Part shown: positions 50,050 to 59,492 of the stretch, in pieces
Position numbering within the stretch: position 1 is the stretch's first letter
How the letters are laid out: each line of letters starts with the position of its first letter
Assembly (NCBI RefSeq): GCF_006783905.1
Contig: NZ_VFPE01000002.1
Span: forward strand, 682,001-746,000
Reading direction: 5' to 3'
Origin: Microbacterium kyungheense
GTDB lineage: Bacteria > Actinomycetota > Actinomycetes > Actinomycetales > Microbacteriaceae
DNA: 64,000 nt
Notes under the pieces: generated by a model
Databases searched by the model: none
The model's input: only the letters and a program-made list of their open reading frames with translations
Told to the model about the DNA's origin: nothing
Translations under genes and position numbers: made by a program

Positions 50050-51522
50050 ATGAGCACGATCGACGCATCCGGCATCCCGGACCGCCCCCGCACCCTGGCC
50101 GAGAAGGTCTGGGACGACCACGTCGTCGTCCGCGGCGAGGACGGCCAGCCGGATCTCATCTACATCGACCTGCATCTGGTGCACGAGGTCACGAGTCCGC
50201 AGGCCTTCGACGGCCTTCGCGCCGAGGGGCGTCCCGTTCGGCGGCTCGACCTGACGATCGCCACCGAGGACCACAACACTCCGACGCTCGACATCGACAA
50301 GCCGATCGCCGACCTCACCAGCCGCACGCAGATCGAGACGCTGCGCCGCAACGCCGAGGAGTTCGGCGTCCGCCTGCACTCGCTGGGCGACAAGGAGCAG
50401 GGCATCGTCCACGTCGTCGGCCCGCAGCTCGGACTCACGATGCCGGGCATCACCGTCGTGTGCGGCGACTCGCACACCTCGACCCACGGCGCGTTCGGCG
50501 CGATGGCCTTCGGCATCGGCACGAGCGAGGTCGAGCATGTGATGGCGACGCAGACGCTGCCGCTCAAGGCCTTCAAGACGATGGCGATCACCGTCGAAGG
50601 CCAGCTCAAGCCCGGTGTCACCGCGAAGGACATCATCCTCGCGATCATCGCGAAGATCGGGGCCAACGGCGGTCAGGGCTACGTGCTCGAGTACCGCGGC
50701 AGCGCCATCCGGTCCCTCTCTATGGAGGGGCGGATGACGATGTGCAACATGTCGATCGAGGCGGGCGCCCGCGCCGGCATGATCGCCCCCGACGAGACGA
50801 CGTTCGCCTACCTGGAGGGCCGTCCCCACGCGCCGCACGGCCAGGACTGGGACGACGCGGTCGCCTACTGGCGGACGCTGCCGAGCGACGAGGGCGCCGT
50901 CTACGACGCCGAGGTCTTCCTCGACGCCGACGAGCTCGAGCCCTTCGTCACGTGGGGGACGAACCCGGGGCAGGGCGTGTCGCTGTCGGGTGTCGTGCCG
51001 ACCCCGTCCGACATCGCCGACCCCAACGAGCGCGCGGCCGCCGAGCGTGCACTGGAGTACATGGACCTGCAGCCGGGGACGGCGCTGAAGTCCGTCCCGG
51101 TCGATGCCGTCTTCATGGGATCGTGCACGAACAGCCGAATCGAGGACCTGCGCGCCTTCGCGTCGGTGGTCAAGGGCCGCAAGAAGGCCGAGGGCGTCCG
51201 CGTGATGGTCGTCCCGGGCTCCGCCCGCGTCCGGCTGGAGGCCGAGGCAGAGGGTCTCGACAAGGTCTTCGAGGAGTTCGGAGCGGAGTGGCGCTTCGCG
51301 GGGTGCTCGATGTGCCTGGGCATGAACCCCGACCAGCTCGCACCCGGGGAGCGCTGCGCCTCGACGAGCAACCGCAACTTCGAAGGTCGCCAGGGCAAGG
51401 GCGGCCGCACCCACCTGGTCTCTCCGCTCGTGGCTGCGGCGACCGCCGTGCGCGGCACGCTCTCCAGTCCGAGCGACCTCCACGAGCTCGTCGGATCGGC
51501 CGCAGACGGACAGGGAGCCTGA
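50050..51522 (+). CDS. leuC: 3-isopropylmalate dehydratase, large subunit
   Basis: Isomerises 2-isopropylmalate to 3-isopropylmalate with LeuD. 490 residues, aconitase superfamily, with three Fe-S cysteines in [30 protein letters not shown] and [14 protein letters not shown]. Also [11 protein letters not shown] and ATEDHNTPT near the start. GAGGAG precedes ATG 50050. Controlled by the leucine leader; leuD follows after one base. Confidence 0.97.
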   Translation: MSTIDASGIPDRPRTLAEKVWDDHVVVRGEDGQPDLIYIDLHLVHEVTSPQAFDGLRAEGRPVRRLDLTIATEDHNTPTLDIDKPIADLTSRTQIETLRRNAEEFGVRLHSLGDKEQGIVHVVGPQLGLTMPGITVVCGDSHTSTHGAFGAMAFGIGTSEVEHVMATQTLPLKAFKTMAITVEGQLKPGVTAKDIILAIIAKIGANGGQGYVLEYRGSAIRSLSMEGRMTMCNMSIEAGARAGMIAPDETTFAYLEGRPHAPHGQDWDDAVAYWRTLPSDEGAVYDAEVFLDADELEPFVTWGTNPGQGVSLSGVVPTPSDIADPNERAAAERALEYMDLQPGTALKSVPVDAVFMGSCTNSRIEDLRAFASVVKGRKKAEGVRVMVVPGSARVRLEAEAEGLDKVFEEFGAEWRFAGCSMCLGMNPDQLAPGERCASTSNRNFEGRQGKGGRTHLVSPLVAAATAVRGTLSSPSDLHELVGSAADGQGA

Positions 51523-51523
51523 C

Positions 51524-52120
51524 ATGGAGAAGTTCACCACGCACACCGGCATCGTCGCGCCGCTGAAGCGCTCGGCGGTCGACACCGACCAGATCATCCC
51601 GGCCGTCTACCTCAAGCGCGTCACCAAGACCGGATTCGACGACGCCCTGTTCGCCAGCTGGCGCCAGGACCCGGAGTTCGTGCTGAACCAGCCCGCCTAC
51701 CAGGGCGCCAGCATCCTCGTCGCCGGTCCCGACTTCGGCACGGGGTCCAGTCGCGAACACGCCGTGTGGGCGCTGCGCGACTTTGGCTTCAAGGTGGTCC
51801 TGAGCCCGCGCTTCGCCGACATCTTCCGGGGCAACGCCGGTAAGCAAGGCCTGGTCACAGGCGTGATCTCGGAGTCCGACCTCGAGGCGGTGTGGGCCGC
51901 CGTCGAAGCCGACCCCGGCATCCGGATGACTGTCGATCTGCAGGCGCGGACGGCGGCGATCGGCGCGCTGGAGGTCCCTTTCGACATCGACGATTACACT
52001 AGGTGGCGGCTTCTCGAAGGGCTCGATGACATCGGGCTCACGCTGCGCGAAGCCGACAGGATCGCGCAGTTCGAGGCGCGCCGCGAGGCGTGGCGGCCGC
52101 GGACGCTTCCCGTTCCGTGA
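51524..52120 (+). CDS. leuD: 3-isopropylmalate dehydratase, small subunit
   Basis: 198 residues. Swivelling-domain motifs: [40 protein letters not shown] and [18 protein letters not shown]. Starts one base after the leuC stop with GGGAGCC in front, so the two subunits are made in equal amounts. Confidence 0.97.
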   Translation: MEKFTTHTGIVAPLKRSAVDTDQIIPAVYLKRVTKTGFDDALFASWRQDPEFVLNQPAYQGASILVAGPDFGTGSSREHAVWALRDFGFKVVLSPRFADIFRGNAGKQGLVTGVISESDLEAVWAAVEADPGIRMTVDLQARTAAIGALEVPFDIDDYTRWRLLEGLDDIGLTLREADRIAQFEARREAWRPRTLPVP

Positions 52121-52231
52121 GCCGGGTCGGGCACCCCACCAGGGTGCCCGGTCCACAGCCGACCGCCCTCGGGCCAACACCCGGGCACCCCTCGGGCGAC
52201 AGCCCCCGACCAATACAGTGAGGTCCACCGG

Positions 52232-53614
52232 ATGAAGTCGCTTCTGAATGTCGCCGCGGGCGCCGAGACGATCGCGAAGTCGGGAGAGAAGCACGTGAAC
52301 GGTGAAGTCCTCGCCATCCGCGGCGGTCGCCCGCTGACGGGTCGCGTCGAGGTGAAGGGCGCCAAGAACCTCGTCACCAAGGCGATGGTCGCCGCCCTCC
52401 TCGGCGAGACGACGAGCACGCTGCGCGACGTCCCCGACATCAGCGACGTCGCGGTGGTGCGCTCCCTGCTGGAGGTGCACGGCGTCCGCGTATGGGACGG
52501 CGAAGAGGAGGGGACCCTCCACTTCGACCCGAGCGGGGCCGTCGCGGCGCACTTCGAAGAGATCGACGCCCACGCCGGCGCCTCGCGCATCCCGATCCTG
52601 TTCTGCGGGCCGCTGCTGCACCTGCTCGGTGAGGCGCTCATCCCCGACCTCGGCGGCTGCCGCATCGGCGACCGCCCGATCAACTTCCACATGGACGCGC
52701 TGCGCGCGTTCGGCGCCGTGGTCGACAAGAGCTACGAGGGCATCCGCATCACTGCCCCCGACGGCCTGCACGGCGCGAACATCGAGCTCCCGTACCCGAG
52801 CGTCGGAGCGACCGAGCAGGTGCTGCTGACCGCGGTCAAGGCGAAGGGCACGACGGAGCTGCGGGGCGCCGCGATCGAGCCCGAGATCATGGACCTGATC
52901 GCCGTGCTGCAGAAGATGGGCGCGATCATCTCCTACGAGCCCAATCGCGTGATCCTCATCGAGGGCGTCGACACGCTGCAGGGCTACGACCACCGCGCGA
53001 TCTTCGACCGCAACGAGGCGGCCTCGTGGGCGTGCGCCGCGCTCGCGACCGACGGCGACATCTTCGTCGGCGGCGCCCGTCAGCAGGAGATGCTGACGTT
53101 CCTCAACGTCTTCCGCAAGGCGGGCGGCTGGTTCGACGTGCGCGAGGACGGCATCCAGTTCCGTCGCGACGGCGCGCTCAAGCCGGTCGTCGTCGAGACC
53201 GACGTCCACCCCGGCTTCATGACGGACTGGCAGCAGCCGCTCATCGTGGCGCTCACCCAGGCCGAGGGCACGTCGACGGTCCACGAGACCGTGTACGAGA
53301 ACCGCCTGGGGTTCACCGAGGCGCTCAACCAGATGGGCGCCGACATCGTCGTGCACCCGGACGGCATCGACGCGCCCGGCCGCCGTGTCGCCCGCCGGGC
53401 CCTCGAGCAGGCGGCCGTGATCAACGGGCCGACGCCGCTGCACGGTGCGGACGTCGTGGTGCCCGACCTGCGCGGCGGCTACAGCTACGTGATCGCGGCG
53501 CTCACCGCGGAAGGCGAGTCGGTGGTGCGCAACATCGGCATCATCCGCCGCGGGTATGAGAAGTTCCTCACCAAGCTCGAGATGCTCGGTGCCGACTTCG
53601 ACGTCATCGGGTGA
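52232..53614 (+). CDS. murA: UDP-N-acetylglucosamine 1-carboxyvinyltransferase
   Basis: First committed step of peptidoglycan synthesis: transfers enolpyruvate from PEP to UDP-GlcNAc. 460 residues from ATG 52232 (GTG 52295 is an alternative that would start closer to other MurA proteins). Seen: VKGAKNLVTKAMVAALL, the catalytic-loop Cys in LGGCRIGDRPINFHMDAL (the fosfomycin-sensitive form), VGATEQVLLTAVKAKG, NEAASWACAAL and GYSYVIAALTAEGES. Heads a wall and lipid operon with plsC, gpsA and ddl. Confidence 0.95.
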   Translation: MKSLLNVAAGAETIAKSGEKHVNGEVLAIRGGRPLTGRVEVKGAKNLVTKAMVAALLGETTSTLRDVPDISDVAVVRSLLEVHGVRVWDGEEEGTLHFDPSGAVAAHFEEIDAHAGASRIPILFCGPLLHLLGEALIPDLGGCRIGDRPINFHMDALRAFGAVVDKSYEGIRITAPDGLHGANIELPYPSVGATEQVLLTAVKAKGTTELRGAAIEPEIMDLIAVLQKMGAIISYEPNRVILIEGVDTLQGYDHRAIFDRNEAASWACAALATDGDIFVGGARQQEMLTFLNVFRKAGGWFDVREDGIQFRRDGALKPVVVETDVHPGFMTDWQQPLIVALTQAEGTSTVHETVYENRLGFTEALNQMGADIVVHPDGIDAPGRRVARRALEQAAVINGPTPLHGADVVVPDLRGGYSYVIAALTAEGESVVRNIGIIRRGYEKFLTKLEMLGADFDVIG

Positions 53615-53618
53615 CCCG

Positions 53619-54383
53619 TTGAGCCCCCGTCGTCCGCGCGCTTCGAGCGAGAAGACGCGTCCGAGCCTGTTCTGGCCGCTCGCGGCCATCGTCGTCCCGC
53701 TCATGGGTCTGGTTTTCAAGGTCGAGATCGAGGGATCGGAGAAGCTGCCGCGGGACGGCGCATTCGTCCTCGCGCCCAACCACGTGAGCGAGATCGACCC
53801 GCTCGTGGTCGCCCTCGCCGTGTGGCGCATGGGTCGAGCGCCGCGGTTCATGGCCAAGGAGAGCCTGTTCCGCGTGCCCGTCCTCGGCTGGGTGCTTCGC
53901 CACACCGGAATGGTGCCGGTGTCGCGGGCGACGTCCGCGGCCGCGGCGCGCGCGACGCTGGAGGCGTCCGAGACGCTCGTCCGCCACGGTCGCGGCGTGA
54001 TCGTCTACCCGGAGGGATCGCTCACGCGCGAACCGGACCTGTGGCCGATGCGCGGCAAGACCGGTGCGGTCCGGCTGGCGCTGGCCGGCGGCATCCCGAT
54101 CATCCCGATGGCGCAATGGGGCGCGCAGCAGGTGCTTCCCCGCTACGGCAAGCTCAAGCTCTGGCCGCTGCGCCGCCGCGTGCGCGTGATCGTCGGCGAC
54201 CCGGTCGACGTGTCGGCGTACGCCGACACCGCGACCTCGCAGACGGCCCTGGTCGCCGCCACCGACGTCGTGATGGCCGACATCGCGGGGCTGCTGTCGC
54301 AGCTGCGCGGCGAGCCTGCACCCGCGGTCCGGTGGAACCCCGCCGACCACGGGCAGAGAGAGACGGGGCGCCTTGAGCCGTAG
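53619..54383 (+). CDS. plsC: 1-acyl-sn-glycerol-3-phosphate acyltransferase
   Basis: Adds the second acyl chain in phosphatidic acid synthesis. 254 residues, probably from TTG 53619, five bases after the murA stop; the frame upstream of this lies inside murA and is shadow. Motifs: FVLAPNHVSEIDPLVVAL (HX4D), PRFMAKESLFRVPVLGWVL, VIVYPEGSLTREPDLWPM and GIPIIPMAQWGAQQVL. A hydrophobic segment near residue 18 anchors it to the membrane. Overlaps gpsA by 11 bp. Confidence 0.9.
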   Translation: MSPRRPRASSEKTRPSLFWPLAAIVVPLMGLVFKVEIEGSEKLPRDGAFVLAPNHVSEIDPLVVALAVWRMGRAPRFMAKESLFRVPVLGWVLRHTGMVPVSRATSAAAARATLEASETLVRHGRGVIVYPEGSLTREPDLWPMRGKTGAVRLALAGGIPIIPMAQWGAQQVLPRYGKLKLWPLRRRVRVIVGDPVDVSAYADTATSQTALVAATDVVMADIAGLLSQLRGEPAPAVRWNPADHGQRETGRLEP

Positions 54384-55509
54384 GCAGGATTCCACCCGGC
54401 CGCGCGTCGCCGTCGTCGGTGCCGGGAGCTGGGGCACGACGTTCGGCAAGGTCCTCGCCGACGGTGGTGCGCACGTCACCATGTGGGCCCGACGGCCCGA
54501 GCTCGCCGGCGAGATCCAGGAGGGCAAGCGCAACAGCGAGTACCTTCCCGGCATCAACCTCCCGCGCGACATGCATGCGACGCACCACCTGTCGGAGGCG
54601 CTGGAGGGGGCCGAGCAGGTGTACCTGTCGATCCCCAGCCAGGCGGTCCGTCAGAACCTCAAGGCGGTGCGCCCGCTGATCGCGAAGACCGACGCGCCCA
54701 TCGTGTCGCTGATGAAGGGCGTCGAACGCCGCACCGGCCTGCGCATGAGCCAGGTCATCGAGCAGGAGCTGGGCTGCGATCCTGCCCGCATCGCCGTGGC
54801 ATCCGGCCCCAACCTCGCCCTCGAGATCGCCCGCGAGCAGCCGACGGCCGCGGTGATCGCCTCGATCAGCCAAGAGACCGCAGAGGCCGTCGCCCGCCGT
54901 GCGCGCAACACCTACTTCCGCACCTTCGTCAACACCGACGTCATCGGCACCGAGTTCGGTGGAGTCCTCAAGAACCTCATCGCCGTCGCGATCGGCATCG
55001 TCGACGGCGTCGGCTACGGCGAGAACACCAAGGCGTCGATCATCACGCGCGGCCTCGTCGAGATGACCGACTTCGCCGTCGCCTTCGGTGCGCACCCCGA
55101 GACGCTTCAGGGCCTCGCGGGTCTCGGCGACCTCATCGCGACGTGCCAGTCGCCGCTCAGCCGCAACAACACCGCCGGGCGCCTGCTCGGCCAGGGCTAC
55201 CGCTTCGACGACGTGGTCAAGCAGATGAACCAGACGGCGGAGGGGCTCGCATCGGTCGCGCCCATCCTGCAGCTGGCGCGCGAGGTCGGCGTGCAGATGC
55301 CGATCGTCGAGCAGGTCAAGATGGTGCTCGACGGCACCATGAACCCTCGCGACATCGCGCCCCACCTGACGACAGACGACGACACCCCGCAGGGGGAGAG
55401 GACGCAGAATGGACAAGCCGGCGGTGGCGGTGCTCTTTGGCGGTCGATCCAGCGAGCACTCGATCAGTTCCGCAACGGCGGGAGGGGTGCTGCGGGCGAT
55501 CGACCGTGA
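54373..55509 (+). CDS. gpsA: Glycerol-3-phosphate dehydrogenase [NAD(P)+]
   Basis: Makes sn-glycerol 3-phosphate for phospholipid. 378 residues from TTG 54373. NAD site VAVVGAGSWGTTFGKVLAD. Catalytic Lys regions: VSLMKGVERRTGLRM and EFGGVLKNLIAVAIG. Also NTKASIITRGLVEM and GLAGLGDLIATCQSPLSRN. The normal end near residue 340 (RDIAPHLTTDDD) is followed by about 37 extra residues that overlap the first 101 bp of ddl in another frame, an unusually long overlap for this operon. Confidence 0.95.
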   Translation: MSRRQDSTRPRVAVVGAGSWGTTFGKVLADGGAHVTMWARRPELAGEIQEGKRNSEYLPGINLPRDMHATHHLSEALEGAEQVYLSIPSQAVRQNLKAVRPLIAKTDAPIVSLMKGVERRTGLRMSQVIEQELGCDPARIAVASGPNLALEIAREQPTAAVIASISQETAEAVARRARNTYFRTFVNTDVIGTEFGGVLKNLIAVAIGIVDGVGYGENTKASIITRGLVEMTDFAVAFGAHPETLQGLAGLGDLIATCQSPLSRNNTAGRLLGQGYRFDDVVKQMNQTAEGLASVAPILQLAREVGVQMPIVEQVKMVLDGTMNPRDIAPHLTTDDDTPQGERTQNGQAGGGGALWRSIQRALDQFRNGGRGAAGDRP

Positions 55510-56500
55510 CCGGTACCGGGTGATCCCGATCGGCATCACCCGCGACGGCGTGTTCGTCCTGGAGGACGACGACCCCGACAAGTTCGCACTCGACGCCGAC
55601 CGTCTCCCCGAGGTCGTCGACAACGGCACGCGCGTGGTGTGGCCCGAGGGCGGCGCCGACCGCGTGCTGCGGGTGCGCCGCGCCGACGGCGGCGTCGACG
55701 AGCTCGGCCGCCTCGACGTCGTGCTGCCGATCCTCCACGGTCTGCACGGCGAGGACGGCACCGTCCAGGGCTTCTTCGACACGCTCGGCATCCCCTACGC
55801 GGGCGGTGGCGTGCTCGACTCGGCGCTGTGCATGGACAAGCACTTCATGAAGATCGTGCTGGCCGCCGCGGGCGTGCCGGTGTCGCCCTGGGTGACGGTC
55901 ACGCGCTCCCGCTGGGAGAGCGACCCCGAAGGCGTGCGAGCGGATGCCGCGGCTCTCGGCGAGCCGTCCTTCGTGAAGCCCGCGCGCGCCGGGTCGAGCG
56001 TCGGCGTGTCGAAGGTCCACGTCGCCTCCGAGCTGGATGCCGCGCTCGCGCTGGCGTTCGCGGAGGACGACAAGGTGCTCATCGAGTCGGCGATCGTCGG
56101 CCGCGAGGTCGAGGTCGCGGTGCTCGAGGGGCGGAACGGCTCCGGCGCCCGCGCCTCGCTGCCCGGCGAGATCGTGCTGACCACACGCGAGTTCTACGAC
56201 TTCGAGGGCAAGTACCTGGGCGGCTCCGGCGCTGACGTCGTGTGCCCGGCCGACCTCACGGAGGCCGAGATCGCCGCCATCCAGGAGCTCGGCATCCGCG
56301 CGTTCGACGCGGTGGACGGGCGCGGGCTCGCCCGCGTCGACTTCTTCCTCGCGGCTGACGGGCTCTACGTGAACGAGCTGAACACGATGCCCGGGTTCAC
56401 GCCGATCTCGATGTTCCCGAAATGCTGGATCGCCTCGGGCATGACGTATCCCGAGCTCATCACCGAGCTGATCGACACGGCGCTGGAGCGCGCGGCCTGA
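55409..56500 (+). CDS. ddl: D-alanine-D-alanine ligase
   Basis: Joins two D-Ala for peptidoglycan. 363 residues from ATG 55409, preceded by GAGAGGACGCAG. Signatures: AVLFGGRSSEHSISSATAG, LPILHGLHGEDGTVQGFFDT, FVKPARAGSSVGVSKV (ATP-grasp), GEIVLTTREFYDFEGKYLG and LYVNELNTMPGFTPISMFP. The Tyr of FYDFEGKY fits D-Ala rather than D-lactate specificity. Its start lies 101 bp inside the gpsA frame, so translation is coupled. Confidence 0.96.
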   Translation: MDKPAVAVLFGGRSSEHSISSATAGGVLRAIDRDRYRVIPIGITRDGVFVLEDDDPDKFALDADRLPEVVDNGTRVVWPEGGADRVLRVRRADGGVDELGRLDVVLPILHGLHGEDGTVQGFFDTLGIPYAGGGVLDSALCMDKHFMKIVLAAAGVPVSPWVTVTRSRWESDPEGVRADAAALGEPSFVKPARAGSSVGVSKVHVASELDAALALAFAEDDKVLIESAIVGREVEVAVLEGRNGSGARASLPGEIVLTTREFYDFEGKYLGGSGADVVCPADLTEAEIAAIQELGIRAFDAVDGRGLARVDFFLAADGLYVNELNTMPGFTPISMFPKCWIASGMTYPELITELIDTALERAA

Positions 56501-56515
56501 CGCGCCGCGGGCGAT

Positions 56516-57013
56516 TCAGCCCGCGGTGGCGTCGTCGAGCAGCGTCTCGGTGTTGGTGCACGCCGAGTCGCTCGACGTGGCGTTCTGCACGACGCGTTCG
56601 CCGAGCTGGGTGAGCACCTCGTTGGGCGAGACGGTCTCGTTGTCGATGAACACCTCGACGGCGGGCTCGCGTCCGTAGGTCGTCACGAGGTACTTCGGCG
56701 CCTGTGTCTCGTCGACGATCCAGTCGACGCCGCCGAGCGTGATGCACTTGGCCTCGGTGGGGCCGGGCGGGGTGACGCCGCACCGCAGCAGGATGGCGGA
56801 GCCGTCGTTGCCCCAGGCGCCGGTGGCCTGCGCATCGGTCCAGATGCGCGACTGACCGTCGACCGTGTCGGGCAGGCGCACGCTCACCTCGGCGCACGCG
56901 GCGTCGTCGGCGCCCTTCGCCGGATCCATGTCGACCGTGGCCGAGCAGCCGGCGAGCCCGATCGCGGCGACGGCCGCGAGTCCGGCGGCGAGGAGGGTCG
57001 GGATCACGCGCAC
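56516..57013 (-). CDS. DUF3515 lipoprotein
   Basis: 165 residues from GTG 57013. Signal helix with lipobox IGLAGC (Cys near residue 23). DUF3515 pattern: VSVRLPDTVDGQSRIWTDAQ, GNDGSAILLRCGVTPPGPTE, KCITLGGVDWIVDETQAPKY and LVTTYGREPAVEVFIDN. The genes for this actinobacterial family usually sit next to ddl and thiL, as here. Function unknown. TAGCCT ends six bases before the GTG, so the transcript is probably leaderless. Confidence 0.88.
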   Translation of the reverse strand: MRVIPTLLAAGLAAVAAIGLAGCSATVDMDPAKGADDAACAEVSVRLPDTVDGQSRIWTDAQATGAWGNDGSAILLRCGVTPPGPTEAKCITLGGVDWIVDETQAPKYLVTTYGREPAVEVFIDNETVSPNEVLTQLGERVVQNATSSDSACTNTETLLDDATAG

Positions 57014-57019
57014 CCCTCC

Positions 57020-57025
57020 AGGCTA
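57020..57025 (-). promoter_or_regulatory. -10 box of the DUF3515 gene
   Basis: On the minus strand TAGCCT, six bases before the GTG at 57013-57011. Confidence 0.45.
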
Positions 57026-57059
57026 ACCCGGCCGTGGCGGCATCCCGACCCGGCGACGG

Positions 57060-57065
57060 TACCGT
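57060..57065 (+). promoter_or_regulatory. -10 box of thiL
   Basis: TACCGT, six bases before the ATG at 57072. Confidence 0.4.
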
Positions 57066-57071
57066 GGACGG

Positions 57072-58067
57072 ATGGTCGACGAGCACGCGGATCCGACGGT
57101 GGGCGAGCTGCGCGAGGGCGTGATCCTGCGGCACATCCTGGAGCGGCTCGGGGAGTCCAACGCCCTGGTCGGGCCGGGCGACGACGCCGCGGTGATCGCC
57201 GCGGCCGACGGCCGCGTCGTCGCGACGGTGGACACGCTCGTGCACGGTCCCGACTTCCGCCTCGCCTGGTCGAGCGCCTACGACCTCGGCTACAAGTCCG
57301 CGGCGGTGAACCTCGCCGATGTGGCAGCGATGGGGGCGACGCCGACCGCGCTGCTGGTGGCGCTGGCGATGCCCGAGACCACTCGCCTGTCGTTCGTCAC
57401 CGGGCTCGCCGACGGACTCCGCGCCGCTTGCCGCGACCTCGCGCCCGGGTGCCGGGTCGAGGGCGGCGATCTCACGGTCTCGGACACGCTGACCGTCGCG
57501 GTCACCGCGCTCGGAGCTCTCGCCGGTCGCGCGCCGGTGCTGCGCTCAGGTGCGCGTGCCGGCGACATCGTCGCCGTCGCCGGCGGACTCGGCCGGGCCG
57601 CCCGAGGGCTGCGCGTGCTGTTCGAACGGTTCACGGATGCCGCGCGCGCGCCGCTCCCCGTCGACGAGAGCGTTCTCACGCCGGCCGAGCGCGATGACCT
57701 CGCCGCTCAGCTCCGCCCGGCGCCGCCGGTGGCGCTCGGCCCGATCGCGGCCGACGGGGGAGCGACGGCCATGATGGATGTGTCGGACGGGCTGCTGCTG
57801 GATGCCTCACGACTGGCCGAGGCATCCGGCGTCTCGCTCGTGCTCGACTCCGCGACACTCGGAGACGACCCGCACTCCGCACTGACCGGGGGCGAGGATC
57901 ACGCTCTGCTCGCGACCTTCCCGCCCGATCTGCCGCTGCCGTCGGGGTTCCACCGCATCGGCCACGCGGTCTCGCGAGGCGCGGACCCTGTGCTCGTCGA
58001 CGGCGCGCGCTATGAAGGCCGCACCGGCTGGGATCCCTATCGGGACTGGGACGCGCGCACCGGCTGA
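57072..58067 (+). CDS. thiL: Thiamine-monophosphate kinase
   Basis: Phosphorylates thiamine monophosphate to thiamine diphosphate. 331 residues of the PurM/ThiL superfamily: LVGPGDDAAVIAAADGRVVA at the N-terminus, DFRLAWSSAYDLGYKSAAVN, LADVAAMGATPTALLVALAM, GGDLTVSDTLTVAVTALG, MMDVSDGLLLDASRLAEASG and LTGGEDHALLATFP. Likely leaderless. Stands in the standard actinobacterial order after ddl and the DUF3515 gene. Confidence 0.95.
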   Translation: MVDEHADPTVGELREGVILRHILERLGESNALVGPGDDAAVIAAADGRVVATVDTLVHGPDFRLAWSSAYDLGYKSAAVNLADVAAMGATPTALLVALAMPETTRLSFVTGLADGLRAACRDLAPGCRVEGGDLTVSDTLTVAVTALGALAGRAPVLRSGARAGDIVAVAGGLGRAARGLRVLFERFTDAARAPLPVDESVLTPAERDDLAAQLRPAPPVALGPIAADGGATAMMDVSDGLLLDASRLAEASGVSLVLDSATLGDDPHSALTGGEDHALLATFPPDLPLPSGFHRIGHAVSRGADPVLVDGARYEGRTGWDPYRDWDARTG

Positions 58068-58097
58068 CATACGGCGTGCGGCGTCGGTTCCGAGCGC

Positions 58098-58103
58098 TAC
58101 GGT
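58098..58103 (+). promoter_or_regulatory. -10 box of the serine hydrolase gene
   Basis: TACGGT, six bases before GTG 58110; this spacing favours GTG 58110 over GTG 58107 as start. Confidence 0.4.
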
Positions 58104-58109
58104 GACGTG

Positions 58110-59492
58110 GTGACCGATCTTCTTCCTCGCTCGACGCCTGAGCAGCAGTCCATCCCCGCGACGGCGATCGAGAGCTTCGTGGCCGCTCTGGGCCGCATCG
58201 CCCACGTCCACACGGTGACCGTCGTCCGCCACGGTCACGTCGTGGGCCAGGCGACGTGGGCGCCCTACGAACGCGACGACCAGACGGCCATGTACTCCGT
58301 GAGCAAGAGCTTCACGTCGATGGCGGCCGGCATCGCGATCGGCGAGGGTCGCTTCGGGCTCGACGACCGCGTGATCGACCTCCTGCCGGCCGTGACCCCG
58401 GACGCGCCGTCCGACCATCTGACGCAGCTGCGGGTGCGGCACCTGCTCACGATGACCACCGGACACACGTCAGAGGCCGAGCTGTGGGACGGTGACTGGG
58501 CGCGGGACACGCTGGCCGCGGAGCTCGTGCACGCCCCTGGGACGCACTGGATGTACAACACGCCGGCCACCCACCTCCTGTCGCTCATCGTGCAGACCCG
58601 CACCGGCGAACGCCTGCTCGACTACCTGCGTCCGCGACTGTTCGAGCCGCTCGGGTTCGTCGACCCCACCTGGCTGCAGAGCCCCACGGGAGTGGATGCC
58701 GGCGGCTTCGGACTCTCCATCCGGCCGGAGGAGCTGGCGGCCTTCGGTCAGCTCCTGCTGCAGCGCGGCACCTGGAAGGGCCGGCAGCTGGTGCCGGCGG
58801 AGTGGATCGACGAGGCGACGCGGCGGCAGGTGGCGAACGACCCCGGCGAGTCGGACTGGAACCAGGGGTACGGCTTCCAGTTCTGGCGGTGCCACCACGG
58901 GGCGTACCGCGGCGACGGCGCGTTCGGCCAGTACGTGGTGGTGATGCCCGAGCAGGACGTCGTTGTGGCGATCACCGGCGGCCTGCCCGACATGCAGCTG
59001 CCGCTGGACGCGGTGTGGGCGGAGCTGCTCCCAGCGCTCGACAGCGTGCCGGCGGCCCCGGCCGGCGGTGGCGCCGTCGTCGTCCCGACGACGGGGATCC
59101 CCGCGCCGGAAGGCGAGGTCCGTGCGGGGGAGGTCCTGCTCGAGTTCGACGATGCGCCGCTGCGTCGCCTCCGGATCGCCTCGGGCGTCCTCGACGTCGA
59201 CGGATACGAGCTGCGCTGTCTTCCGGGGCAGTGGTCGGTGTCGACGTTCCCTGCCGATCCCGCGGTCGGGCGCCTCTGGTACGGCGACCGGGTGGCCGTG
59301 GTCGGCGGCTGGAACGGCGCACTGTTCACCGCCGACCTGCGCCTGCTGCAGGATGCCCGCACCCTGCGGATCCAGGTCGATCGTGACGGGCATATGCGGA
59401 TCACGCAGGATGTCGGCTTCGAGGGCACGGAGCTGTGGGAAGGCGATGCCCGTCAGCCGGTGGTGGCCCACCAGAGCGTGGTGTCGCCGTAG
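58110..59492 (+). CDS. Serine hydrolase, beta-lactamase class C/PBP-like
   Basis: 460 residues, no signal peptide. SxxK as MYSVSKSFTSMAAGIAIGEG, YxN as HWMYNTPATHLLSL, and the third box probably HHGAYRGDGAFGQ. The first 310 residues are the hydrolase domain, and a C-terminal beta-rich domain (EVLLEFDDAPLRRLRIASGV) is appended. Members are esterases, D-aminopeptidases or lactamases; the cytoplasmic location argues against a wall-active role. Its 3' end overlaps rsmD tail to tail by 40 bp. Confidence 0.87.
   Translation: MTDLLPRSTPEQQSIPATAIESFVAALGRIAHVHTVTVVRHGHVVGQATWAPYERDDQTAMYSVSKSFTSMAAGIAIGEGRFGLDDRVIDLLPAVTPDAPSDHLTQLRVRHLLTMTTGHTSEAELWDGDWARDTLAAELVHAPGTHWMYNTPATHLLSLIVQTRTGERLLDYLRPRLFEPLGFVDPTWLQSPTGVDAGGFGLSIRPEELAAFGQLLLQRGTWKGRQLVPAEWIDEATRRQVANDPGESDWNQGYGFQFWRCHHGAYRGDGAFGQYVVVMPEQDVVVAITGGLPDMQLPLDAVWAELLPALDSVPAAPAGGGAVVVPTTGIPAPEGEVRAGEVLLEFDDAPLRRLRIASGVLDVDGYELRCLPGQWSVSTFPADPAVGRLWYGDRVAVVGGWNGALFTADLRLLQDARTLRIQVDRDGHMRITQDVGFEGTELWEGDARQPVVAHQSVVSP

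Noticed and set aside
58104..58112. GTG 58107 as start of the serine hydrolase
   Set aside because: GTG 58110 has the six-base spacing from TACGGT seen at other leaderless genes; the difference is one residue and not certain.
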